Below, in pieces: positions 7,669-16,221 of a DNA stretch of 39,077 bases (its first letter is position 1; every line of letters starts with the position of its first letter). This DNA comes from Acidobacteriota bacterium. GTDB taxonomy: Bacteria; Acidobacteriota; Terriglobia; Terriglobales; Acidobacteriaceae. The notes under the pieces were generated by a model. That model was not told where the DNA came from. It saw only the letters and a list, made by a program, of their open reading frames with translations, and searched no databases. Location: assembly GCA_025359885.1 (NCBI GenBank), contig JANYDG010000099.1:1-39077 (forward strand). The letters run 5' to 3'. A program made the position numbers and the translations under genes.

Positions 7669-9703
7669 ATGCGGTCCTGCCATTCCGTTTTTTTTATCGC
7701 GATCACTGCGCTTTTCCTTGCGATTGATTGCAGTGCGCAGAAGTTTCAGGAGCCAACGAAGGAAGAGCTGCAGATGACTGCGGATCCCAAGGCTCCCGGC
7801 GCGCCTGCGGTAATTCTGTATCGCGAGGAGTCGACGGACAATCGCAGCCACTACATCAGCAGCTATGTGCGGATCAAGGTGCTTACGGAATCAGGCAAGG
7901 AATGGGCTACGGTGCAGGTGCCGTATGATGCGGGATCGACGGCTACTCCCATCATCGAGGGTCGCACCATACACTCGGATGGGACGGTGATTCGATTGAC
8001 GGGTAAAGCCTCTGACCTGCTCGTCTTCAAGACGATTGGTGTCAACGTCAAGACCGCTGCTTTTAATCTGCCGAGCGTGGAAGTGGGAAGCATTCTGGAG
8101 TACAAATGGACGGTGCCATTGACGGGCGGATCGGTCTCCGGCGAAAGCGATGCGGATGAAGGCACGTATTCCGCGATGATGGCGAGCAGTATTCCGGTCT
8201 GGAATGTGCAGCATCGGCTTTTTGCGCACCGGGAGCATTTTTACTACAACCCGAAGACGGACATGGATTCGAACGTCGTCGGGAGCGGAGTGACCTACTT
8301 CGTGGATGGTGAACGTGCCAGTTACCTGCTTTACACGCCGCATCTTCCGGCCGGGGCGCAGGTTGTGCGGGGCGCAAAAGAGGACTTTACGCTCGACATC
8401 AAGGATGTGCCTGCGATTGAGAGCGAGAGTGACGCACCCCCATCGTCGAGCTTTTACTATCGGGTGCGTTTCTATTACACGCCTTACACCACGGCACTTG
8501 CCTACTGGGAGAACGAAATCAAGCGCTGGAGCGGCCGGCTTAACGACTTTGCTGGCCAGACCAACGCGATCAAGGATGCCGCCGAGCAGATGACTGCTGG
8601 CGCAGCCACTGCCGAGGGCAAAGCGCGGAAACTGTACGACGCGGTGGAGGCGTTTGAAAACACTGACTTTACGCGCCAAAAGTCGGACGCAGAGCGCGCC
8701 CAACTGCACATGAAGAAGCAGGTGAGGAAGGCGCAGGATGTGCTGGCGGAAAAGAGCGGTTCGGGCAATTCGCTGGCAGCGCTTTACCTGGCGCTGGCCC
8801 ACGCGGCTGGTCTTGAAGCGTATGGGGTCCAGGTGGCAGATCGCGACCAGCGCATCTTTGACCCTAACTTTCTCTCGCTCGACCAGCTCGATTCGCTGGT
8901 GGTCCTGCTGAAGATGGACGGCAAAGATGTCTATCTCGACCCTGGCGAGAAGCTGTGCCCGTTTGGCCAGTGCTGGAGGGTTGGCGCAGAACGCCCTCAT
9001 GCCCGTCTACACGCCGCCCAACCTGACCAAAGACGCGATTACGGCGCGCAGCGCAAACCTGACGCTGGACGCCGGGGGCAACGTGACTGGAACGGTTCAG
9101 ATACTGATGAATGGCCCGGCCGCGCTGCGCTGGCGCCAGACTGCCCTGACGACGGATGCTGCCGAGGTGCAAAAGCAGTTCAACTCGGGCCTTCACAACC
9201 TGTTGCCGCAGGGCATTTCGGGCGAGGTGGATCATTTTCAGGGGCTCGACACCTCAGCGACCAACCTGCTGGCGGTGGTTAAAGTCACAGGGCCGCTGGC
9301 GACCGCCTCTGGCAAGCGGCTGCAGATGCCCGGCTTCTTCTTTTCAACGGGCGCGCGTACCCAGTTCTTCGCAGAAACCAACCGGACGGCACCGGTTGAT
9401 CTTCACTATGCGGAGCAGGTGATTGACGACGTAATTTTGCATCTGCCTGCGGGCTATGCTGTCGAAAGCGCTCCGCAACCGGCACAGTTGCCCTGGCCGG
9501 AGCACGCTGCTCTTGTGGTCAAGACAACGTCTGCCCCTGGGGTGATCGACGTGAAACATATTTTCGCTCGCGCATTCATTTTGCCTGACTCGAAAGAGTA
9601 CCCGGCGCTGCACGATTATTACCAGAAGCTCGCGACCAACGATCAGCAGCAGCTCGTACTTGCCCCGGCAACTGCGCCTGCCGCTGCCCCGGCAGGGGAC
9701 TAG
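7669..9703 (+). pseudogene. DUF3857/transglutaminase-like exported protein, frameshifted
   Basis: The first frame (7669 to about 8970) encodes a signal peptide (HSVFFIAITALFLAIDCSAQ), a DUF3857-type beta-rich region and a transglutaminase-core-like region ending in VYLDPGEKLCPFGQ. The coherent sequence then continues in the +1 frame as AGGLAQNALMPVYTPPNL and runs to the stop at 9701-9703; the original frame drifts into nonsense and stops at 9282. The whole reading would be about 678 residues. The transglutaminase part also lacks the catalytic Cys (GSGNSLAALYLALAHAAG near residue 366) and the usual His (QLDSLVVLL), so even the intact ancestor was probably not an active transglutaminase. The break could be a real mutation or a sequence error. 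The nicotinamidase gene follows 13 bases later. Confidence 0.8.
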
Positions 9704-9716
9704 AATCAGTCACAGA

Positions 9717-10343
9717 ATGAGTCTTGAACCGCACGATCTGCTGCTTGTCATAGACCTTCAGCGTGATTTCTGCGCGGGGGGCAGCCTGGCGGTCCCTGAC
9801 GCCGACGCGGTCATTCCCGTGATCAACCGGCTTTGCCAACGATTTGCGCACGTCGTTGTCACGCAGGACTGGCACACCGCTGGGCACAGCTCCTTTGCCA
9901 GCAGTCACCCGGGCCGCACGGTCTACGAGACGATGCAGGCCCCGTACGGCCCCCAGACACTCTGGCCTGATCACTGCATTCAGGGCACTCGGGGCGCGGA
10001 GTTCCACCCTGACCTGCGGGTCACCAAGGCGGAACTGATCGTGCGCAAGGGCTTCCACCCCGCCATCGACAGCTACTCAGGCTTTTTTGAGAACGACAAG
10101 AGCACCCCGACCGGCCTTGCCAGCTACCTGCGCGAACGCGGCTTCGGGCGCATTTTCCTCGCTGGCCTGGCCTACGACTACTGCGTTCGCTTCTCAGCTG
10201 TTGACGCTGTGCGCTCTGGTTTCTCTGCATTTGTGATTGAAGACGCTTCACGCGCCATCAACCTTGCTGGCTCTGTGGAGGCAACCAACGCCGAGTTTGC
10301 TGCCCTCGGCGTGCAACGGGTTAGCTCAAGCATCTTTGGCTAG
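9717..10343 (+). CDS. pncA: Nicotinamidase (pyrazinamidase)
   Basis: 208 residues of the isochorismatase-like hydrolase fold. It hydrolyses nicotinamide to nicotinate in the NAD salvage pathway, in the cytosol. The catalytic triad is visible: Asp13 in LLLVIDLQRDFCAGG, Lys111 in IVRKGF and Cys156 in AYDYCVRFSAVDA. The metal site is in TQDWHTAGHSSFAS, and LWPDHCIQGTRGAEFHPDL is characteristic of nicotinamidases. Length is normal. The ATG at 9717 lies 13 bases after the frameshifted DUF3857 gene, so the two may share a transcript; the upstream in-frame start would only add sequence overlapping that gene. Confidence 0.93.
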   Translation: MSLEPHDLLLVIDLQRDFCAGGSLAVPDADAVIPVINRLCQRFAHVVVTQDWHTAGHSSFASSHPGRTVYETMQAPYGPQTLWPDHCIQGTRGAEFHPDLRVTKAELIVRKGFHPAIDSYSGFFENDKSTPTGLASYLRERGFGRIFLAGLAYDYCVRFSAVDAVRSGFSAFVIEDASRAINLAGSVEATNAEFAALGVQRVSSSIFG

Positions 10344-10459
10344 TCTGGTTTCTGCAGTCGAAACCACCGCGTCAGGCATCTTATGATTACGGAAGAGCCG
10401 CATTGCGGTCTAACCGACTCGAAACAGCAGCACTTGTAGGAACAACGGAGAAGAACTCA

Positions 10460-11272
10460 ATGGCACAACTGATGCGAACTTCCAATCCTGCACTCCGCGA
10501 CGATACCTTTCGGGGTGCCCGCGCCATTCCGTATGAAGAGCGTTTCGCCGAGCGATTTGGCGGAAGCTTCTCTGGCGAGCAGCGCGAGGCGATGACGCTG
10601 AACGGCACGGTGAACAAGACGGGAATCCTGCTGGTGCTGGCGATGGCCACGGCAGGCTGGACATGGCTTCAGTTCATGCAGACGCGGAACCCTGCGGACG
10701 TGGCGCCCTGGATGATGCTGGGGCTGATTGGCGGCTTTATCTGCGCGATGGTGACCATCTTCAAGAAGGAGTGGTCGCCGGTGACGGCGCCTGCCTATGC
10801 GCTGCTGGAGGGGCTGGTGCTGGGCGGTCTCTCGGCGATCTTTGAACTTCGCTATCCAGGCATCGCCATCCAGGCTGTTGGCCTGACGTTTGGCACGCTG
10901 TTTGTGCTGCTTTTTGTCTATCGGGCGGGAATCATCCGGGTCACGGACAAGTTTCGCCTGGGGGTGGTTGCAGCGACCGGCGGTGTGGCGCTGTTTTATC
11001 TGGGCGAAATGCTTCTCGGCTTTTTTGGCATTCACTTTACGTCGAATAACAGCGTGAATGGTTCGGGTGTCATCGGCATTGGTTTTTCGCTGGTTGTTGT
11101 CGGCATCGCCGCGCTCAACCTTGTGCTGGACTTTGACTTCATCGAAAAGGGTGTTCAATTTGGCGCGCCGAAGTACATGGAGTGGTACGGGGCGTTTGGC
11201 ATCATGGTCACGCTGGTCTGGCTGTACCTGGAGATGCTGCGGCTGCTGGCGAAGATTAACCGGCGCAATTAA
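10460..11272 (+). CDS. Bax inhibitor-1/YccA-like integral membrane protein
   Basis: 270 residues. After a soluble N-terminal tail of about 55 residues come about seven hydrophobic segments, among them NKTGILLVLAMATAGWTW, WMMLGLIGGFICAMVTIF, YALLEGLVLGGLSAIFELRY, and a last one ending YGAFGIMVTLVWLYLEMLRLLA. The acidic motif NLVLDFDFIEKG and the YMEWYGAFG segment match the COG4760 branch of the Bax-inhibitor/YccA family. Family members are thought to act as pH-sensitive calcium leak channels or protease regulators; the bacterial role is not settled. I chose the ATG at 10460 because GGAG (10447-10450) is well spaced. A hairpin terminator follows. Confidence 0.9.
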   Translation: MAQLMRTSNPALRDDTFRGARAIPYEERFAERFGGSFSGEQREAMTLNGTVNKTGILLVLAMATAGWTWLQFMQTRNPADVAPWMMLGLIGGFICAMVTIFKKEWSPVTAPAYALLEGLVLGGLSAIFELRYPGIAIQAVGLTFGTLFVLLFVYRAGIIRVTDKFRLGVVAATGGVALFYLGEMLLGFFGIHFTSNNSVNGSGVIGIGFSLVVVGIAALNLVLDFDFIEKGVQFGAPKYMEWYGAFGIMVTLVWLYLEMLRLLAKINRRN

Positions 11273-11298
11273 GACGCTTCAAACAGGGATCAAGAAAT

Positions 11299-11346
11299 GG
11301 GGCAGTTGGTTTGAGCAGCATTGTCATGCTGACTGCCAACTGCCCC
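11299..11346. terminator. Stem-loop terminator between convergent genes
   Basis: GGGGCAGTTGG (11299-11309) pairs with CCAACTGCCCC (11336-11346). The loop contains a second stem, CAGCAT/ATGCTG. The T tract after it is short (GTCTTACTT), so termination may be weaker than for a canonical site. It lies between the Bax-inhibitor gene and the leftward NHL gene. Confidence 0.7.
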
Positions 11347-11423
11347 GTCTTACTTAGGAACTTCAATTCAAGAATCAATCCAAGAATCATTCCAGACTTT
11401 TGCAGTCTGGTTTGATGCAGGTT

Positions 11424-13841
11424 CTAGACTCCAGGCTGACCCGGCAGCTTCACCGGCCCGGCGGTCGCTTTCTGGCAAACGCTTGATCCGACAACCGACT
11501 GTTGAATCGCTGCTGAGGTTGCCGGCAGGTGCGAAGCGTCTCCTGCGTAGGTTGCTGTGAGGATGTGTTTACCTGAGCCGAGCTGGGGGACTGAGAGCAA
11601 TGCTTTGCCACCAACGAGGCTGCCCTGCGCGAGGATTTTGCTGCCTTCTTTCAGTTGCACGGAGCCGCCTGGGATTCCTGCCTTGCTGGTGACGGAGACA
11701 GTGAAGGCGACTTGTTTGCAGGTGCCTGCGGGATTGGCGCTCGGGGTGAGGGTGGCTGCGGAAAGGACTTTTTTCGCGGCGGTGACGGTGATTGTGCGGG
11801 TAAGGGGTCCGACGGCTGCGTAGTTGGCATCGCCGTTGTAGGTGGCCGCGAGTGAGTGCCCGGCAACGGTGAGGCCAGAGAGGCTGATGGATGCGACTCC
11901 AGCGGTGGAGAGGGTTACCGGGCTGCCTTTGACCACGCCATCGACTGAAAACTTTACGGTTCCCGTGGGTGCAAGGGTGGTTGTGGAGGTGACCGTAACG
12001 CTGAAGTTGATCGGGGTTGCAGCGGTGAAGCTTGCGCCTGAGGCAGGTGAAGTGATGGTCATGGTGGGGTTAGGCAGCGCTCCCACGCCCGAAAGCATCA
12101 CCGTGTTTGCGTTGTTGACGGTGTTGTCGGTCAGGTTTAACGTGGCAGAGCGCGTGCCGCCGGCGGCGGGGTTGAAGATGATGCCGACGGTGCAGCTTTG
12201 GCCGTTGTTGAGGGTGCTGCCGGGAGTGAGCGCACAACTGGTGTTGTTGGGATCGATGGTAAAATCGCTGGCGTTGATTCCGACGATGGCTGCATTGTTG
12301 ATGGTCAGTAGGGCGTTGCCGGTGTTGGAGATGGTCACTTTCTTTGCGGCGCTTGCGGAGCCTTTGAGCTGGATGCCGAAAGAGAGTATGCCGTTTGGCC
12401 CCACCCTGCGAATGGCTTGCGCGGTTCCGACTGCCGGTACGTTGCTGATGATGTAGACCTGGCCTTGCGAATCCACGGATACGCCAGTTGGCGTGCTTAG
12501 AGTCGCTGCGGTGGCAGGGCCGCCATCCCCGGAATAGCCAGCGGTGCCGGTACCTGCGATGGTGTTGATGATGCCGGTAGAGGCGTCGATGCGGCGTACG
12601 CGCTGGTTGGATTGGTCGGTGAAGTAGAGATTTCCGGCGGCATCAAACGCTATCTGGCTGACGACAGTGCCGATCTCAGCATTGCGTGCCTGGCCGCCAT
12701 CTCCGCTGAAGCCACAGGTGCGGCCTCCTGCGACCTTGAGAAAAGTTCCGGTGTTCGTCTCGGCGTTTGAAAGGGTTTGTTCTATGAGTGCACAAGTCGC
12801 TCCCAAGTTCCAGAAGGTATAGAGGTTGTCGCTGGCATCGACAGCAAAGGCATCGGGGTAGGTCTCCTGGTAAGCGAATGGATCATAAAGGCGCACAAGA
12901 GTCGGCGGGTACGGTTGAACCTGCGATAGAGCCGCGCCAAAATAGCTGTCTGTAAAGAAAAGCTGGTTGTAGGGGTCCATCGACATCTGTCCGGGAGAGG
13001 TGACACCCTCAGCTGTGAGTTTGCAGGGCGTCAAGTAATTGCATGCGTCAGTACCCGAGCCGTTGAAGCTCAATTGGGGTCCGTAACTGAAAATCTCCAT
13101 TATTTTATTGAGTGACGGCTCAGTGAAGAAGACTTCGCCAAAACTATCGACGGCGATGCCGGTAGGCGCTGTGAGACCGCCTGATGAGATCGTGTTGAAG
13201 ACACCGCTGGAATCGAGATAGCGGATCAGGTTGTTTCCGGTATCCGCAACATACAGGCTGTCGCCGCCATCGACGGTGAGATTGAGGGCGCTCGTCAGGA
13301 GCCCCTTACCGGCTATATTGGTGCCCGGCACGGTGGTAATCAGGGCTGGTGTAAAGCTGACGACTGGCACGTAGCCTGAGCCGCCGAGGCCGACGCTGAA
13401 GGGTGTGGAGGATGCGGAGTGGCTGACGGTGAGCCTGCCAAGGCGCTGACCTGCTCCCTGGGGCGTGAACCGCATCAGCACAGTGCAACTGGAGTCTTTC
13501 GGATAGGCGTTGCCTTCAACGCAACTGCTGCCCTGCTCCACGTGAAAGTCTGGAGTTGAATGGATGGCGGTCAGCCTGGTGGATTCGCTGAAATGCAAAG
13601 TGAGCTTCTGCAGATTGGTTACTTCGCCGACCCTGGTGTCACCGAAGCGGCGAAAATTGGCTGGAGTTGGCGGCAGAGGGTGTCCGTTTGCCGCTATGGC
13701 GGGATTTGCCAGCTCTGCGGCGCTCAGCGGTTCCAGCGAGATGACCGATTGCACTGCTTGTCCAGAGCTGCTGGTTGCGCAGATGCCAAGTGTCAGAAGG
13801 AAGGCCAGGGATGCGCTAATTCTGTTGAAGGAACGGTTCAT
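11424..13841 (-). CDS. Secreted NHL-repeat / Ig-like repeat protein
   Basis: 805 residues with a signal peptide (ISASLAFLLTLGICATSSSG). Order of parts: an N-terminal choice-of-anchor-D/ASH-like module (FTPQGAGQRLGRLTVSHS); an NHL beta-propeller with repeats such as SLYVADTGNNLIRYLDSSG, GIAVDSFGEVFFTEPS and NLYFTDQSNQRVRRIDASTG; a second anchor-D module (ISNTGNALLTINNAAIVG); and two Ig-like (Big_3/5) domains (GTVKFSVDGVVKGSPVTL, and GGSVQLKEGSKILAQG). It has no catalytic motif. Such proteins are numerous in Acidobacteria and are presumably extracellular binding or surface proteins; the ligand is unknown. GAGGAG precedes the ATG with good spacing. It is transcribed alone, convergent with the Bax-inhibitor gene. 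Confidence 0.9.
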   Translation of the reverse strand: MNRSFNRISASLAFLLTLGICATSSSGQAVQSVISLEPLSAAELANPAIAANGHPLPPTPANFRRFGDTRVGEVTNLQKLTLHFSESTRLTAIHSTPDFHVEQGSSCVEGNAYPKDSSCTVLMRFTPQGAGQRLGRLTVSHSASSTPFSVGLGGSGYVPVVSFTPALITTVPGTNIAGKGLLTSALNLTVDGGDSLYVADTGNNLIRYLDSSGVFNTISSGGLTAPTGIAVDSFGEVFFTEPSLNKIMEIFSYGPQLSFNGSGTDACNYLTPCKLTAEGVTSPGQMSMDPYNQLFFTDSYFGAALSQVQPYPPTLVRLYDPFAYQETYPDAFAVDASDNLYTFWNLGATCALIEQTLSNAETNTGTFLKVAGGRTCGFSGDGGQARNAEIGTVVSQIAFDAAGNLYFTDQSNQRVRRIDASTGIINTIAGTGTAGYSGDGGPATAATLSTPTGVSVDSQGQVYIISNVPAVGTAQAIRRVGPNGILSFGIQLKGSASAAKKVTISNTGNALLTINNAAIVGINASDFTIDPNNTSCALTPGSTLNNGQSCTVGIIFNPAAGGTRSATLNLTDNTVNNANTVMLSGVGALPNPTMTITSPASGASFTAATPINFSVTVTSTTTLAPTGTVKFSVDGVVKGSPVTLSTAGVASISLSGLTVAGHSLAATYNGDANYAAVGPLTRTITVTAAKKVLSAATLTPSANPAGTCKQVAFTVSVTSKAGIPGGSVQLKEGSKILAQGSLVGGKALLSVPQLGSGKHILTATYAGDASHLPATSAAIQQSVVGSSVCQKATAGPVKLPGQPGV

Positions 13842-14455
13842 CGTAACGACTCCTCGGGGTTGTGAATCAATTCAAAACTCTAGATGATGAGTGAACCGGA
13901 GTGTCGTACCGTGTCACCCGCAAGACGGATCAATGGAATGATTGGGTGCTCAGCGGAGAGCGGTGGCAGGGGATGATCTGGCGCAACCGGGTAACTCTGG
14001 TTGGTGGATTCTTGTGTAGCCCCTGGTAAAGGATGCAGCGAAACCTGGCAATGAGTCCAGCAATCTCACGCTGAAGATTGATTTCAGCGAACGCGACCTG
14101 TTGTCAGTAGCTTTGATGCAACCAGTCTGCGGCTCAACACCGGGATTATATCCGCACTCTGCGCTGATTGTCGCTGGTGAATTTTTTTGGGGGTGAGCGT
14201 TGAATTCGCGCCGACCGCGAGGGCTCGGCGGTCGTTGTCGAAGCCGACGAGGGTGAAGCGAGAATTCGATATGTGGCTTCCACTGGATAATTCTCCAGCC
14301 TGAAGAGACTTTCGCTTTTTCTTCTAGTTTTCCGATCGTCCTTCCTGCTACAATCCGTTCGAATAAGCGATTCATGTTTTGGCTTTTCTGAGGGCGAACG
14401 AGCCTTTGAATTCGATGCCGGGCAGGACATGAGTACGTGACAGGAGACTGACCCG
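13842..14455. other. Non-coding region between the NHL gene and recA
   Basis: About 610 bases with divergent promoters. ORFs crossing it have no family features and no ribosome site I trust. A TACAAT -10-like box at 14349-14354 is a candidate recA promoter element, though no good -35 is visible 17 bases upstream. An AGGAGA ribosome site precedes the recA ATG. I did not find a convincing LexA/SOS palindrome. Confidence 0.5.
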
Positions 14456-15544
14456 ATGGGCTACGCTGAAGACCGCGCCAAAGCAGTAGAAACCGCACTT
14501 TCGCAGATTGAAAAACAGTTTGGCAAAGGCTCGATCATGCGCCTCGGCGCAAAAGACGCCATCGTGCCGATTTCGGTGATTTCGACGGGCTCGATCAGTT
14601 TTGATGCGGCCCTTGGAGTTGGGGGCGTACCGCGTGGCCGGGTGATTGAGATTTTCGGGCCTGAGTCGTCTGGTAAAACTACGATCACTTTGCAGATTAT
14701 TGCGGAGGCGCAAAAGGCCGGAGGGCTCGCCGCATTTGTGGATGCCGAGCATGCGCTGGACCCTGTTTACGCGCGCAAACTGGGCGTTGACACCGACAAT
14801 CTGCTCATCTCGCAGCCCGACTACGGCGAGCAGGCTCTGGAAATTACTGAAGCGCTTGTCCGTTCCGGCGCAATCGACGTGCTGGTGGTTGACTCCGTAG
14901 CGGCGCTGGTGCCGAAGGCTGAGCTCGACGGCGAAATGGGCGACTCTCACGTGGGCCTGCAGGCGCGCCTGATGTCGCAGGCGCTGCGGAAACTGACCGG
15001 CACGGTGTCGAAATCGCGCACTTCGTTGATATTCATCAACCAGATTCGCGAGAAGATTGGCGTCATGTTTGGCAACCCTGAGACGACCACGGGCGGCCGT
15101 GCGCTCAAGTTCTACTCCTCGGTGCGCATCGATATTCGCCGCATTGCTGCGGTGAAAGAGGGCGATGTGGTCACTGGTTCGCGCACCAAGGTCAAAATCG
15201 TCAAGAACAAGGTTGCCGCTCCCTTCCGTGAGGCTGAATTCGACATTCTCTACGGCGAGGGCATCTCTCGCGAAGGCGATGTGCTGGACCTGGCGGTGTT
15301 GAACAACATCGTTGAAAAGTCGGGTGCGTGGTACAGCTACGACGGCGAGCGGATCGGCCAGGGACGGGAAAACGTGCGTACCTTCCTCAAGGAGCACAAG
15401 GACGTTTTCATCAAGCTCGACGCGCAGCTGCGGCAGAAACTTGGCGTGGGCGCGGCGAATAAGGCAGCCGAGCCTCTGCCTGAAATTCCGTCTGTGCCGA
15501 CGGATGGCCCGGTGGCGGCGCAGCAGGCGATTCGGCGGAAGTGA
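14456..15544 (+). CDS. recA: RecA recombinase
   Basis: 362 residues, normal RecA length. It forms ATP-dependent filaments on single-stranded DNA, drives strand exchange and stimulates LexA-type self-cleavage. Visible motifs are the N-terminal [20 protein letters not shown], the Walker A sequence GPESSGKTT (residues about 68-76), VDAEHALDP, the Walker B region [20 protein letters not shown], and [24 protein letters not shown] covering loop L2. The C-terminal tail is short and has few acidic residues compared with E. coli. AGGAGA lies 8 bases before the ATG. A strong terminator follows, so it is transcribed alone. Confidence 0.98.
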   Translation: MGYAEDRAKAVETALSQIEKQFGKGSIMRLGAKDAIVPISVISTGSISFDAALGVGGVPRGRVIEIFGPESSGKTTITLQIIAEAQKAGGLAAFVDAEHALDPVYARKLGVDTDNLLISQPDYGEQALEITEALVRSGAIDVLVVDSVAALVPKAELDGEMGDSHVGLQARLMSQALRKLTGTVSKSRTSLIFINQIREKIGVMFGNPETTTGGRALKFYSSVRIDIRRIAAVKEGDVVTGSRTKVKIVKNKVAAPFREAEFDILYGEGISREGDVLDLAVLNNIVEKSGAWYSYDGERIGQGRENVRTFLKEHKDVFIKLDAQLRQKLGVGAANKAAEPLPEIPSVPTDGPVAAQQAIRRK

Positions 15545-15570
15545 ACTTCCATTGGAGTGCTTACTTCATC

Positions 15571-15599
15571 AAAGCGGCGGCCTCAGGGTCGCCGCTTTT
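15571..15599 (+). terminator. Rho-independent terminator after recA
   Basis: AAAGCGGCG (15571-15579) pairs with CGCCGCTTT (15590-15598), with a loop of about ten bases and a short T run. It sits 27 bases after the recA stop codon. Confidence 0.85.
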
Positions 15600-15666
15600 G
15601 CTGACTGCTAGAATCCATTAAGTTGTCGCCGCGAACCGAATTTCGGCTGCAAGTGAGAGTTTGCCC

Positions 15667-16152
15667 ATGGGCGTAAAAGCGATCTATCCCGGCACCTTTG
15701 ACCCGCCTACGAACGGGCACCTCGACCTCATTGCCCGGGGAGCTAAACTCTTTGAGCAGCTGACGGTTGCGATTCTGAATAACCCGGTGAAGAATGCACT
15801 TTTCACGGTCGAAGAGCGGGTGGAAATGCTCAAGGAGTCTACCCGCCAGTTGGGGAACGTCTCCGTTGCCACGTTTGACGGGCTGATGGTGGATTTTGCG
15901 CGGCAGCAGCAGGCGACCGCAGTGCTGCGGGGCATTCGGGCAATCAGCGATTATGAGTATGAATTTCAGATGGCCCTGATGAATCGCCGCCTCGCGCCGG
16001 AGGTTGAAACGGTTTTCCTGCAGCCGGCGGGGCGCTACTCTTTTGTCAGCTCGCGGATGGTGAAGGAAGTGTTCAGTTTTGGTGGTTCGGTGGAGGGCCT
16101 GGTTCCCCCGAATGTGCTTAAGCGGCTTCGCGGGCGCATCAAGAAGGTGTGA
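15667..16152 (+). CDS. coaD: Phosphopantetheine adenylyltransferase
   Basis: 161 residues, the normal size. It transfers AMP from ATP to 4'-phosphopantetheine to give dephospho-CoA, the penultimate step of coenzyme A synthesis. The nucleotidyltransferase motif YPGTFDPPTNGHLDL carries His18, the residue equivalent to the E. coli catalytic histidine. Further hallmarks are LRGIRAISDYEYEFQMALMNR and the SFVSSRMVKEV ATP-binding segment (ISSTxxR type). I chose the ATG at 15667; a TTG two codons earlier is possible. Upstream lies the recA terminator, so it has its own promoter, possibly with the TAGAAT at 15609-15614 as -10 box. Confidence 0.97.
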   Translation: MGVKAIYPGTFDPPTNGHLDLIARGAKLFEQLTVAILNNPVKNALFTVEERVEMLKESTRQLGNVSVATFDGLMVDFARQQQATAVLRGIRAISDYEYEFQMALMNRRLAPEVETVFLQPAGRYSFVSSRMVKEVFSFGGSVEGLVPPNVLKRLRGRIKKV

Positions 16153-16221
16153 CTCGACGGTGCCGATCTTCTGAAAAATCTATCCAATGGGATTGCTTGA
16201 AATCGAGGCTATACTGGCCTC

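Noticed and set aside
8955..8990. Programmed ribosomal frameshifting in the DUF3857 gene
   Set aside because: No slippery heptamer or stimulatory structure is visible, and the gene type does not use recoding. A mutation or sequencing error fits better.
7891..9000. Minus-strand ORF (369 codons) inside the DUF3857 gene
   Set aside because: The plus strand has a signal peptide and family sequence; the antisense ORF has no support.
14330..14455. LexA/SOS operator upstream of recA
   Set aside because: GTTCGAATAAG looks partly suggestive but I could not find a symmetric SOS box.
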